This document shows, piece by piece, positions 1 through 8,363 of a stretch of 64,000 nt of DNA (position 1 is the stretch's first letter; every line of letters starts with the position of its first letter). The DNA comes from Bacteroides sp. GM023 (GTDB lineage: Bacteria; Bacteroidota; Bacteroidia; Bacteroidales; Bacteroidaceae): the NCBI RefSeq assembly GCF_014750685.1, contig NZ_JAAXGE010000007.1, forward strand, positions 310,001 to 374,000, read 5' to 3'. Position numbers and translations under genes: made by a program. The notes under the pieces were generated by a model. It worked only from the letters and a program-made list of their open reading frames with translations. It was not told the DNA's origin and searched no databases.

Positions 1-829
1 CGAGGGCTGCCGAACATGCCAGATGGTTTCCACCGAAGGTTGTTCCCAGTTGTCCGTATACAGGTTTGAACATCGGGCTAATCAGAACGCCTGCCATCGG
101 GAATCCGTTTCCGATACCTTTGGCTACGGTGATGATATCCGGCTTGATGTCATTGTATTGATGAGCGAAGAATTTACCGCTACGTCCGTATCCGCTCTGG
201 ATTTCATCGAGAATCAGGATGGTTTCTGTTTCGGTACATACCTTGCGAAGTTCCTGCATAAATTCGGTAGTCGGTATCTTGATACCCCCTACACCTTGTA
301 TTCCTTCAATGATAACGGCACAAGTATCTCCTTTGGAAAGTTCCTGCTTCATCGCTTCGATGTCGTTCAGCGGAAGATAGGTTACGTGTCCGTTATTGTT
401 GATGGGAGCGATGATAGACGGATTGTTAGTTGCTTCTACTGCCAATGAAGTACGTCCGTGGAAAGCTTTGTTGAAAGAAACGATTTTAGTACGTCCGTTG
501 TAGAACGAAGCCAGTTTCAGGGCATTTTCGTTTGCTTCGGCACCGCTGTTGATAAGAAACAGGCTGTAATCATCATAGCCGGAAATCTTTCCCAGTCGCT
601 CGGCTACTTCCTGCTGAAGCTTGTTGATTACCGAGTTCGAGTAGAAACCAAGTTTGGCTACCTGGTTACTAATCATCGCTACATAGTGGGGATGTGCGTG
701 TCCGATGGAGATAACGGCGTGACCACCATAGAGGTCCAGATATTCTGTTCCGTTCTCATCCCATACCTTGCAGCCATCACCTTTGACTATGTTGATATTA
801 TATAAAGGATATACGTCGAATAAATTCAT
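1..829 (-). CDS. argD: Acetylornithine/succinylornithine aminotransferase, 3' part missing
   Basis: PLP-dependent class III aminotransferase of arginine synthesis. It moves an amino group from glutamate to the N-acylglutamate semialdehyde made by ArgC. Reading the minus strand from the ATG at 829 gives 276 open codons running off the window start; the family is usually about 370-400 residues, so the C-terminal third lies outside. Visible motifs are NSGAEANENALK (residues 94-105), DEIQSGYGR (208-216) and AKGIGNG, whose K237 should form the Schiff base with PLP. It is the last visible gene of the argR-acyltransferase-argG-argC-argD series, separated from argC by 124 bases that hold an inverted repeat. 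In Bacteroides the acyl group is probably succinyl; the sequence alone does not settle this. Confidence 0.93.
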   Translation of the reverse strand, partial: MNLFDVYPLYNINIVKGDGCKVWDENGTEYLDLYGGHAVISIGHAHPHYVAMISNQVAKLGFYSNSVINKLQQEVAERLGKISGYDDYSLFLINSGAEANENALKLASFYNGRTKIVSFNKAFHGRTSLAVEATNNPSIIAPINNNGHVTYLPLNDIEAMKQELSKGDTCAVIIEGIQGVGGIKIPTTEFMQELRKVCTETETILILDEIQSGYGRSGKFFAHQYNDIKPDIITVAKGIGNGFPMAGVLISPMFKPVYGQLGTTFGGNHLACSAAL

Positions 830-832
830 GTT

Positions 833-948
833 GATTAACGTTTAGTGATTAACGATTAGTGGTTAATGTTTGGTGGTTAACGATTAAGTGGTTAATGATT
901 AACTTCATTATAGCGTAGCCGCTAATCATTAATCACTAAACGTTATCC
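833..948. repeat. Long inverted repeat between argC and argD
   Basis: Arms 833-859 and 922-948 match in 24 of 27 positions as an inverted repeat. The interval between them is built of short, imperfect copies of GATTAACG / GGTTAATG type words. Transcribed on the minus strand it would form a large AT-rich hairpin between the argC stop and the argD start. There is no clean U-run, so it is not a clear terminator; it could adjust argD expression or protect mRNA ends. Confidence 0.6.
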
Positions 949-953
949 CGTTA

Positions 954-1922
954 TTAAAACGCACTTGGCTTTAAGCGTAGTCCTACGGTTTCTTCCAGGT
1001 TGAACATCAGGTTCATGTTATGAACAGCCTGTCCGCTGGCACCTTTCAGCAAATTGTCGATGCAGGAGATAATCAATAGCTTGTCGCCATGTTTCTCGAG
1101 ATGTAACAGACACTTGTTGGTGTTGACTACTTGTTTGAGGTCTATATTCTTGTCTACGATGTGTACAAACGAGTCTTTCGCGTAATATTCTTCGTACATG
1201 CGGACGATTTCTTCCAGTGACACTTTGGTCTTTACTACTATCGTAGCGAAAATGCCGCGTGGAAAGTCGCCCCGGTACGGAATAAAATCAATATCCGAAT
1301 CAAAACTGTTCTGCAACTGTTGCAGTGACTGTTTGATTTCCGGCACGTGCTGGTGGTCGAATGCTTTGTACACACTCATGTTATTGTTTCTCCAACTGAA
1401 ATGACTGGTAGCTCCCGGTTTCACTCCGGCTCCGGTACTTCCTGTAATGGCGTTTACCATTACATCGTCTGTCAACATCAGATTCTTTGCCAATGGAAGC
1501 AAGCCTAACTGTATGCAAGTGGCAAAACAACCGGGATTCGCTACATGCTTCGCTGTACAGGTAGCCCGGCGGTTCAGTTCCGGCAGACCGTAGATGAAGT
1601 CATGGTCGTCACTCTTGATACGGTAGTCCATGGAGAGGTCGATAATCTTCAGGTCTTCCGGCAGGTTGTGGCTTTCGATGAATTTCTTTGTGTCGCCGTG
1701 GGCTGTGCAGAAGAAAAGAACGTCGATTTCGTCCAAAGGTAACTGGTCGGTGAATCTGAGGTCTGTTTCTCCATATAAACCTTCGTGTACGTCGGTAATT
1801 TTGTTTCCGGCATTACTGCTGCTGTTGATAAATACGATTTCAGTTTCCGGATGGTTGAGCAGCAGGCGGATTAATTCGCCTGCCGTGTATCCTGCGCCAC
1901 CAATGATTCCTGCTTTAATCAT
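954..1922 (-). CDS. argC: N-acetyl-gamma-glutamyl-phosphate reductase
   Basis: NADPH-dependent reductase that converts N-acylglutamyl 5-phosphate to the semialdehyde, the third step of arginine synthesis. The 322 residues fit the family. The nucleotide-binding motif GGAGYTAGE lies at residues 8-16 and the catalytic cysteine in NPGCFAT is C132. The start ATG overlaps the end of argG by four bases (ATGA), so the two are translationally coupled. The product is expected in the cytosol. The assignment is secure. The natural substrate is probably the N-succinyl form, as inferred from Bacteroides biology rather than from this sequence. Confidence 0.95.
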   Translation of the reverse strand: MIKAGIIGGAGYTAGELIRLLLNHPETEIVFINSSSNAGNKITDVHEGLYGETDLRFTDQLPLDEIDVLFFCTAHGDTKKFIESHNLPEDLKIIDLSMDYRIKSDDHDFIYGLPELNRRATCTAKHVANPGCFATCIQLGLLPLAKNLMLTDDVMVNAITGSTGAGVKPGATSHFSWRNNNMSVYKAFDHQHVPEIKQSLQQLQNSFDSDIDFIPYRGDFPRGIFATIVVKTKVSLEEIVRMYEEYYAKDSFVHIVDKNIDLKQVVNTNKCLLHLEKHGDKLLIISCIDNLLKGASGQAVHNMNLMFNLEETVGLRLKPSAF

Positions 1923-3127
1923 ATCTCTTCGTCTTTATGGTTGTTATAGTAAACACGTAGCGGAGTAGAGGTCACTTTGATAAAGCCTTTTGCGTCTTCG
2001 GCTGTCCAGCCTTTCTGCATTTCACCGTATTCTCCGAATTTAGTTTTCACGAGGTCGTCTTCCGATTCTACACCTACGGTAGAGAAGGAAAGCGGACGAA
2101 GTTCGAGGATAGCCGTACCGTTTACGTTACGCTGGCTTTCCTGCAACATAGCTTCGATATCACGCATTACCGGTTCCAGGTACTGGCTTTCGTGCAGGAA
2201 CATTCCGTACCAGTTGGCTACCTGGTCTTTCCAGTATTGCTGCCATTTGCTCAATGTATATTTTTCAAGGAAGCGGTGAGCGCCGATAATCAACATCGGG
2301 GCAGCAGCTTCGAAACCTACACGGCCTTTGATACCGATAATCGTATCACCTACGTGCATATCACGACCGATACCATAAGCGGCACCGATTTCTTCTACTT
2401 TCTGAATGGCTTTGATAGGGTCATCAAACTTCTCGTCGTTGACCGCCTTCAGTTCACCCTTTTCGAAAGTAAGACGGAGCTGTTCGCTGCCTTCTTTTTC
2501 TACGTGCTTCAGGTAAGCAGTTTCCGGCAGTCCCTGTGCAGAGTCGAGAATTTCGCCGCCGCAGATGGAAGTACCCCACAAACCTACGTTATAAGAGTAT
2601 TTCAGTTTGGTGAAGTCTGCGCTGAAACCATGCTTGTTAAGATAGTCGATTTCTTCCTGACGGCTCAATGCCATGTCACGGGTCAGTGTGATGATTTCCA
2701 CATTCGGAGCCAGCACAAGGAAAGTCATGTCGAAACGAATCTGGTCGTTACCTGCTCCGGTAGAACCGTGGGCAACAGCGTCTGCACCGATTTCGTTGGC
2801 ATAACGGGCGATAGCAAGTCCCTGGAAGATACGTTCGGAACTAACCGAAATCGGATAAGTACCATTACGCAGCACATTTCCGTAAACCATATATTTCAAG
2901 CTCTTCTCGTAGTATTCCTGCGTAACGTCTAGCGTTACGTATTTCACGGCTCCCAGTTTGTAGGCGTTTTCTTCATTCGTTTTCAGTTGTTCTTCACTGA
3001 AACCGCCCGTATTGGCACAAGCTGCATATACTTCGTAACCTTTTTCTTTGGCGAGGTACATAACGGTGAACGATGTGTCCAGTCCGCCGCTGAATGCCAC
3101 CACTACTTTTTTCTTCTTTTCTTCCAT
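1919..3127 (-). CDS. argG: Argininosuccinate synthase
   Basis: ATP-dependent ligase joining citrulline and aspartate to argininosuccinate, the penultimate step of arginine synthesis. The 402-residue protein carries the N-type ATP pyrophosphatase loop SGGLDTS (residues 13-19) and the conserved stretches HGSTGAGNDQIRF and YSYNVGLWG, followed by the C-terminal multimerisation region with GRVGFEAAAP. It starts 15 bases after the acyltransferase gene and overlaps argC by four bases, so it is central in one operon with argR at its head. The large plus-strand ORF lying opposite (2192-2932) is only a codon shadow. Confidence 0.96.
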   Translation of the reverse strand: MEEKKKKVVVAFSGGLDTSFTVMYLAKEKGYEVYAACANTGGFSEEQLKTNEENAYKLGAVKYVTLDVTQEYYEKSLKYMVYGNVLRNGTYPISVSSERIFQGLAIARYANEIGADAVAHGSTGAGNDQIRFDMTFLVLAPNVEIITLTRDMALSRQEEIDYLNKHGFSADFTKLKYSYNVGLWGTSICGGEILDSAQGLPETAYLKHVEKEGSEQLRLTFEKGELKAVNDEKFDDPIKAIQKVEEIGAAYGIGRDMHVGDTIIGIKGRVGFEAAAPMLIIGAHRFLEKYTLSKWQQYWKDQVANWYGMFLHESQYLEPVMRDIEAMLQESQRNVNGTAILELRPLSFSTVGVESEDDLVKTKFGEYGEMQKGWTAEDAKGFIKVTSTPLRVYYNNHKDEEI

Positions 3128-3142
3128 AGTGCTGTATATTTT

Positions 3143-3721
3143 TTAAATGTTATTTCTTTCTTGTTCCTTTTTTATATTCCGCGGGTCTGTCGGGTCGTAC
3201 AGCATGGCTGTACAGATGCAGAACTTGCGGTTCTTGGCTACCAGAATGTCATGGTTGGTGCATCCTTCGCAACCTTTCCAGAATGCCTCGTCGTCTGTCA
3301 GTTCGTTGAAGGTGACAGGAACGTAGCCCAGTTCTGTATTCATCTTCATCACGGCTGCGCCGGAAGTCAGACTGAATATCTTCGCCTTCGGCCATCGGAG
3401 ACGTGCCAGTTGGAAAGAAGCCTGTTTGATACGCTTTGCCAACCCTAAACCACGGAAATCGGGATGAACAATCAGACCGGAAGTAGCTACATATTGCTTG
3501 TTTCCCCATGACTCGATGTAGGTGAATCCTGCGAATTCTTCTCCGCGGAGTGCAATAATGGCTTTTCCTTCTCTCATTTTTGTCGCTACGTATTCGTGTG
3601 TGCGTTCCGCAATTCCGGTTCCTCTTACGGCGGCAGCATTTCTGATAGTTTCCAAAATAGTGTCAACGTAAACCTCATGTGAGGCGTCGGCTACCATAAC
3701 ATCTATTTGTTGAGTGTCCAT
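3143..3721 (-). CDS. GNAT acyltransferase of the arginine operon (likely N-acylglutamate synthase)
   Basis: A 192-residue GNAT-fold protein. The acyl-CoA binding region is visible as VHPDFRGLGLAKRIKQASFQLAR, preceded by the beta-strand ATSGLIV; a C-terminal extension holds cysteines (C230-type CEGCTNHD and FCICTAML). It lies between argR (24 bases) and argG (15 bases). From memory, the B. thetaiotaomicron orthologue in this exact position was assigned by mutant fitness work as the enzyme that acylates glutamate (N-succinylglutamate synthase), filling the gap left by the lack of classical ArgA/ArgJ. The GNAT fold and the operon position are what the sequence shows; acyl donor and substrate are inferred. 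Confidence 0.8.
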   Translation of the reverse strand: MDTQQIDVMVADASHEVYVDTILETIRNAAAVRGTGIAERTHEYVATKMREGKAIIALRGEEFAGFTYIESWGNKQYVATSGLIVHPDFRGLGLAKRIKQASFQLARLRWPKAKIFSLTSGAAVMKMNTELGYVPVTFNELTDDEAFWKGCEGCTNHDILVAKNRKFCICTAMLYDPTDPRNIKKEQERNNI

Positions 3722-3745
3722 TTCTTTATATATAATAAGGTATAA

Positions 3746-4219
3746 TTATTCGATATTTGGAATGATGAGTGACAAAAGCTGACGTATCTTGCTGATAGCA
3801 ACTCCTTCACGCAACACCAACATTATCGTATCGTCTCCGGCAATAGTTCCGAGAATTTCGGTGAACTCATTGTTGTCGATGTCATATGCCATGCTGCTGG
3901 CATAACCGGGACGGGTGCGGATAACGGCAATGTTACCGGAAAACTGCAAAGAGATAAATCCGTTGTTGCGTAACATATCGCCGGCACTCTGGTCGGTAGA
4001 ACGTTTATACATAATGTTGTTTGGCAGTACGTATACATACTTTCCGTTCATACTGGCAGCTTTAGCTACTTTCAGTTGTTTCAAGTCGCGGGAGAGGGTG
4101 GCCTGAGTCAGTTCGAAGCCTTCGCGGTTCAGCTCTTGCAGGAGCTCTTCCTGCGAACCGACCTCTTTGCTTGAGATAATCATTTTGATGGCGTCTAACC
4201 GATTTGCTTTCTTCTTCAT
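3746..4219 (-). CDS. argR: Arginine repressor/regulator
   Basis: A 157-residue ArgR-family regulator. The N-terminal winged helix contains SQEELLQELNREGFELTQATLSRDLKQL (given by position, residues 23-50, with the SR-D recognition-helix core conserved). The C-terminal oligomerisation and arginine-binding domain carries GTIAGDDTIMLVLRE, whose DD pair contacts arginine in known family members. It heads the arginine operon, so it probably controls its own transcription together with the downstream genes. The upstream region holds a good Bacteroides -7 box and paired TGCATA half-sites. Confidence 0.94.
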   Translation of the reverse strand: MKKKANRLDAIKMIISSKEVGSQEELLQELNREGFELTQATLSRDLKQLKVAKAASMNGKYVYVLPNNIMYKRSTDQSAGDMLRNNGFISLQFSGNIAVIRTRPGYASSMAYDIDNNEFTEILGTIAGDDTIMLVLREGVAISKIRQLLSLIIPNIE

Positions 4220-4243
4220 TGTATAATTATTCTAAGAATGGCG

Positions 4244-4317
4244 CAAAAGTATGCATTATTTCGGAGAATACATGCATAAAACCGTAGTTTTTTTGCATAA
4301 ATGTGAAGAATATGCAA
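4244..4317 (-). promoter_or_regulatory. argR promoter with candidate ArgR operator half-sites
   Basis: On the minus strand TACTTTTG (complement of 4244-4251) matches the Bacteroides -7 consensus TAnnTTTG and lies about 25 bases before the argR start. Two inverted repeats surround it: TATGCAT/ATGCATA at 4250-4256 and 4272-4278, and TTGCATA/TATGCAA at 4293-4299 and 4311-4317. The first pair covers the promoter core, which would suit repression. That ArgR binds here is inferred from position and symmetry. Confidence 0.55.
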
Positions 4318-4326
4318 TGTTAGAGG

Positions 4327-6207
4327 CTAGTTTATTGGTAAACTATTAACAAAGACTTGTTCTCCATTTTGCAGAAAAAAGACTTCTTCCTCTTTTCCTC
4401 GAGTCTCATCATGAAGAAAAAGTAGTGTATTTTGTGGAATATTTGAGAATTGTAGATAAGGGGCTTTCGCTTTCTGTTTACCGAGTGAACTCCATTTCTT
4501 ATCTTCCCCCCAATAAAAAAGTTCATAGATATCTCCCGGGCGGATAAAATTGTCATCGTTGCGTGGAATACATAAAATTCTATTTATCACTACTTCTGAG
4601 CCAAAGTCAAAAATAAGTTCTTGTCCTTCTTTCTTAGATAGAAAATAGGTAAGTGGGTCATAATCGAAGCAATTCTCTAATTTAAATTCATCATCATTGG
4701 CATAATATGGTTCGCATGCTACAATATTCGCGGGTTTCATTTCTTTGTTATCTTGATAAAAATGCAATTCTGCTAATTCAAGAAAAGCATTTTCCCTCAC
4801 TTTGTATCGTATGTAACGGAATTTTTGCTTGTTAGGCAAACTGAATTTATTAAAGCAAACTTTAGGAGTATCACATATATGATATAGTATTTGAGAGTGT
4901 TTGAAATCGATCGTATTACTTCCTTCGAACTTCGAATTTATAATTCTGTACATTCTGTCTTTGTTCCATGCAAAGAATGGGAATTTGCGATAAATCTTAA
5001 TATTGTTAGGTTCCTTTTTTATATTATTCGTCGGAAAATAATTGAGTTGTTTACCATCGAAGATAAATGGATCTGTAAAAGGGATTAGTTCTTTTCCCTC
5101 TTTGGATAATATGATATAGATACAATTAGCTTCCACATGTCCAAATGATACATTGTTACCGTTGACAGTTGATTTGGCTATCGGACAGAATTTGTCTCTG
5201 TTGAAAACGCCCAGGTATAAACTGTTTGTTTTCTTGTTGTGAGAGACATACATCGTTAAGGTGTCTTTGAAATACTCGTCACTTACATCTTTTTGCCGCA
5301 ATCCGTTCAGTTGTTGTGCATAGGTTTGTCTGTATATCTTACACATCTTGCGGAATTCTCCGCCTCTGTATCCGCGTATGGGGATGTTTTCCGTAAAGTA
5401 GAATGAGGCATTTTCGTTTGTAGTATCCCTCACTACACACCATGCGTGATTGTTGAGTGATTCGGGAGAAAAAGGGTAGTAATCAATATTGACCGGTATT
5501 CCTAAAGCTCTCATTACATACATCGTGAGTTCAAGTTCATCCATACATTTTCCTATCCGGTAATTTAACGCAAATCCGGGGCCGGCACTTGTGGTATTAA
5601 ATATGTGTGTATGGTGAAAATCCTCTTTTTTGAGATATTCGCATATTGTTTTTGTTGCTTCTATCACGTCCGTTCCTGTATAAATGGAATCCAGTAAGAA
5701 GGAATACCGTTGCTTATATGCTTTTCTCCATTGTTCCAAAGGCTCGTACTTTGCTTTATAGGGCAGAATATATTCACAGAAAACATCGAAGGGTATATGT
5801 TTTCCCCATGGACGCTCATGCCATGCTTGGAAGGCATCATCAATATTGCTTATCAGAAAGTCAGCGGTAATGTATTCAATATCCTTTCGTATATCCGGTT
5901 TCAACCATTCCTGTTCCATCTTCTTGATATCTCCTGCTTTGACGAATCCGTTTTTTATCCAGTCCTTTTTTAATGCTTGGATGCTGTCTATATATTTATA
6001 ATGATAAGCTGTATAACCGGGCATATTTTCAATTAAGAATATCGCGGCTTTTAGTTTTAAGGAGTCATTCTTATAATGCTCAAGGACTTTGAGAAGTTCC
6101 GAACGGTTGCTTTTTGCTTCTCTCAGAGCTTCATCCAGTTTACTGTTTCTGCCGGTGCATGATACAACGGCGAAAACCACTAATGCTATAGCGATAATCT
6201 TATTCAT
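4327..6207 (-). CDS. Transglutaminase-like lipoprotein with C-terminal discoidin-like domain
   Basis: A 626-residue putative lipoprotein. I chose the ATG at 6207 because MNKIIAIALVVFAVVSC is a clear lipoprotein signal (lipobox VVSC), and it sits two bases after the stop of the preceding gene; a longer reading from 6249 would bury the signal. A transglutaminase-like core shows the Cys-His-Asp order: C221 in GKCMDE, H254 in NNHAW and D261. The last ~150 residues resemble an F5/8 type C (discoidin) fold, with LAELHFY and a CFDYDPLTYF segment. It is last in the island operon and ends right at the argR promoter. Transglutaminase-like proteins can be proteases, cross-linkers or inactive scaffolds; which applies here is unknown. 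Confidence 0.7.
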   Translation of the reverse strand: MNKIIAIALVVFAVVSCTGRNSKLDEALREAKSNRSELLKVLEHYKNDSLKLKAAIFLIENMPGYTAYHYKYIDSIQALKKDWIKNGFVKAGDIKKMEQEWLKPDIRKDIEYITADFLISNIDDAFQAWHERPWGKHIPFDVFCEYILPYKAKYEPLEQWRKAYKQRYSFLLDSIYTGTDVIEATKTICEYLKKEDFHHTHIFNTTSAGPGFALNYRIGKCMDELELTMYVMRALGIPVNIDYYPFSPESLNNHAWCVVRDTTNENASFYFTENIPIRGYRGGEFRKMCKIYRQTYAQQLNGLRQKDVSDEYFKDTLTMYVSHNKKTNSLYLGVFNRDKFCPIAKSTVNGNNVSFGHVEANCIYIILSKEGKELIPFTDPFIFDGKQLNYFPTNNIKKEPNNIKIYRKFPFFAWNKDRMYRIINSKFEGSNTIDFKHSQILYHICDTPKVCFNKFSLPNKQKFRYIRYKVRENAFLELAELHFYQDNKEMKPANIVACEPYYANDDEFKLENCFDYDPLTYFLSKKEGQELIFDFGSEVVINRILCIPRNDDNFIRPGDIYELFYWGEDKKWSSLGKQKAKAPYLQFSNIPQNTLLFLHDETRGKEEEVFFLQNGEQVFVNSLPIN

Positions 6208-6209
6208 TT

Positions 6210-8363
6210 TTATTCTATTTGAAATGGGTATAATTTGTCGGAATACCATTGGGTGAATTTAATGTTGTAGTTTCCCAGTAATATTCTATTTATAAGACGA
6301 GGTTTCGATTGCATGTCAGTGAATTTTTTATGCATGCTCTCTGTGGATAATACTCCCATGCTTAATACGCAAGCCCGCTTTTCATAAATACAGGCTTTTT
6401 CCTTATTTCCCAAACTTAATTCCACTTTACCTAAATTATACCATGCCATTGATAGATTGGGTAATTGTGCTAAAGCTTCTTCGAGATACTTCTTGGCCAG
6501 GGGGATATTATTCAGGCTTAACGCTATTTTTCCTGATTTGGCTAGTGTAATAGGATTTTCTTCCCGATAACTTGCTATGTGGTTATATAAGTGTGTTGCT
6601 ATCTCTTGGCAAAAGAGAGAATCATTCTCTTTGAGCTTTGCCCAAAATTCGGTATCCAGTATCGCAGGCGATAATGTGATTGCTTTTACTAGATGGTTGC
6701 ATGCAGTTGCTTTATTTCCGGTTCGATATGCTTGTTTGAACATATCCCATTGGAACAAAGTGTTTTCCGGGTAACGTTTGACCAAATCTTTCTTTATCGC
6801 AATAGATTCTTTCTCGTTTTGTCGTTTTTCTAAGATAAGTGAAAGGAAGTAAGTCAAATGAATATCGGATGGATTTTGAGAAATGGAACTTCTGATTGCA
6901 TTCTCCGCCTTCATCAAATGGAGACTGTCTTTTGTTTCCTCAAAATTGTTCAGGTAGAACAATGAACGGTTAAGCAAATATGCAGGAACTCTTTTTGTTT
7001 GTTCTATTTCCTGAACAGCTTGCCGGGTGTTGCCATTTTCTACGGCAGTCAGAAATGAAGAATTGTGTTTTTTATTTCGTACATTCCATTGTATGCCTAT
7101 AAGTAAGAGTATCCAGATTCCTACTGGCAGCCAATATGTATAACGGTTTTTGGGTAAGGCATGCCTTTCTTTGATAGTCTTTGGGGACAATAATATTGCC
7201 AATAATGTGTATACGAGCAGGCACGCAGGTACAGACATAAAAAAGACAGAGAATGTTTGTTCCCTAAAAAGATATGTTATCAATATAAGCCCAATCCCCC
7301 ATGCTACAATATCTTTTCTTCTACAGATTGTTATTAATACTACTATCAATAATAGTAGGTAGAGTAGAGAGCCAGCCCAACCTTTTTCTACTAAAATCTG
7401 ACTGATTAGGTTGGAAGCATACGACGTAACTCCTGCTTCATCATTTTCGTACAGATAGCTATCCATTGATAGGGTGTAGTTGCCGTTTCCGCCACCCGAA
7501 GGGTGATTCTTGACAAACTGTATAGTCGCGTCCAATTCATTAACCCTACTGTGTAAACTTCTTTGTTGTGAGACAGTGCGGTTCATTCGTAATGTGGTAA
7601 GTATCTCTTGATGGTAAGTGACAAAGAGTGAAAGCAATACGACAATAATGCCGGATGACAGCAAACAGAAATAACGTTTACCTATTGACTTCCAAGCGAT
7701 AAAAATGAGACAAAATAAGTATGGGAATAAAGCCAGATATATTCCTCTGGAAAAAGAAACTACCATTTGGAAGAGAATCAACAAACTGATGACACTTATA
7801 ATAAAAAGCATTTTGTGTGATTCCCGACAATAGTACATACATAGTATAGCTATTCCACCTGACAGGATTTGAAGATTCGCCCATTCATTGCTACTAATAC
7901 CCAAAGGTTGATAAAAATGCCTGAAAGGATATAAGTCAGAGAATCCTATCGAGCGTATTGACTGAGTGAATAATACAAAATACGTAACTGCAAGTATGGA
8001 GAGAAGACCGAATATCCAACAATATGAGGAGAGTAGTACTTTAGTTTTCGAATCATCTGTAAGTAAGAAACGGAGTATCCAGTAGTAATAAATACAAAAC
8101 AGGGACGTTTTTAAATAAGAAAAACTCCTTAAAGGATTGACGGAGACAAAAACAGAATACAAATCATACAGTCCTATCAGCAGGATACAATAGTCTAAAG
8201 GAGTGAGAGTTATATATCCATTCTTTAGTTTTAGACTTAAGATGATAGCCATGACAAGTCCGCAGATAAAATAGGTATCACCTGCATAAAAGAATTGGAG
8301 TAAAAACAAAAAAGTCAATATGATAATTTCCAACCAATCATGTAACTTTAAAGAGGTTTTCAT
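6210..8363 (-). CDS. O-antigen-ligase-like (Wzy_C) membrane protein with C-terminal TPRs
   Basis: A 717-residue membrane protein. Roughly residues 10-420 form many hydrophobic helices with a large loop containing HSRVNELDATIQFVKNHP and GGGNGNYTLSMDSYLYENDEAG, the layout of O-antigen ligase/polymerase (Wzy_C) proteins. From about residue 440 to 690 the sequence is helical and TPR-like (NLSMAWYNLGKVELSLGNKEKA). It starts inside the stop of the M50 gene (four-base ATGA overlap), so the two are translationally coupled. Family members join undecaprenyl-linked glycans to an acceptor. Its place in a radical-SAM peptide operon makes the acceptor or donor here an open question. Confidence 0.72.
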   Translation of the reverse strand: MKTSLKLHDWLEIIILTFLFLLQFFYAGDTYFICGLVMAIILSLKLKNGYITLTPLDYCILLIGLYDLYSVFVSVNPLRSFSYLKTSLFCIYYYWILRFLLTDDSKTKVLLSSYCWIFGLLSILAVTYFVLFTQSIRSIGFSDLYPFRHFYQPLGISSNEWANLQILSGGIAILCMYYCRESHKMLFIISVISLLILFQMVVSFSRGIYLALFPYLFCLIFIAWKSIGKRYFCLLSSGIIVVLLSLFVTYHQEILTTLRMNRTVSQQRSLHSRVNELDATIQFVKNHPSGGGNGNYTLSMDSYLYENDEAGVTSYASNLISQILVEKGWAGSLLYLLLLIVVLITICRRKDIVAWGIGLILITYLFREQTFSVFFMSVPACLLVYTLLAILLSPKTIKERHALPKNRYTYWLPVGIWILLLIGIQWNVRNKKHNSSFLTAVENGNTRQAVQEIEQTKRVPAYLLNRSLFYLNNFEETKDSLHLMKAENAIRSSISQNPSDIHLTYFLSLILEKRQNEKESIAIKKDLVKRYPENTLFQWDMFKQAYRTGNKATACNHLVKAITLSPAILDTEFWAKLKENDSLFCQEIATHLYNHIASYREENPITLAKSGKIALSLNNIPLAKKYLEEALAQLPNLSMAWYNLGKVELSLGNKEKACIYEKRACVLSMGVLSTESMHKKFTDMQSKPRLINRILLGNYNIKFTQWYSDKLYPFQIE

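Noticed and set aside
2192..2932. 246-codon plus-strand ORF over argG
   Set aside because: It lies fully antisense to a conserved enzyme gene, has no family motif, and similar long shadows occur over other GC-richer genes in the window.
4293..4317. Terminator at the end of the island operon
   Set aside because: The TTGCATA/TATGCAA hairpin has no T-run after it on the minus strand and fits an operator better.
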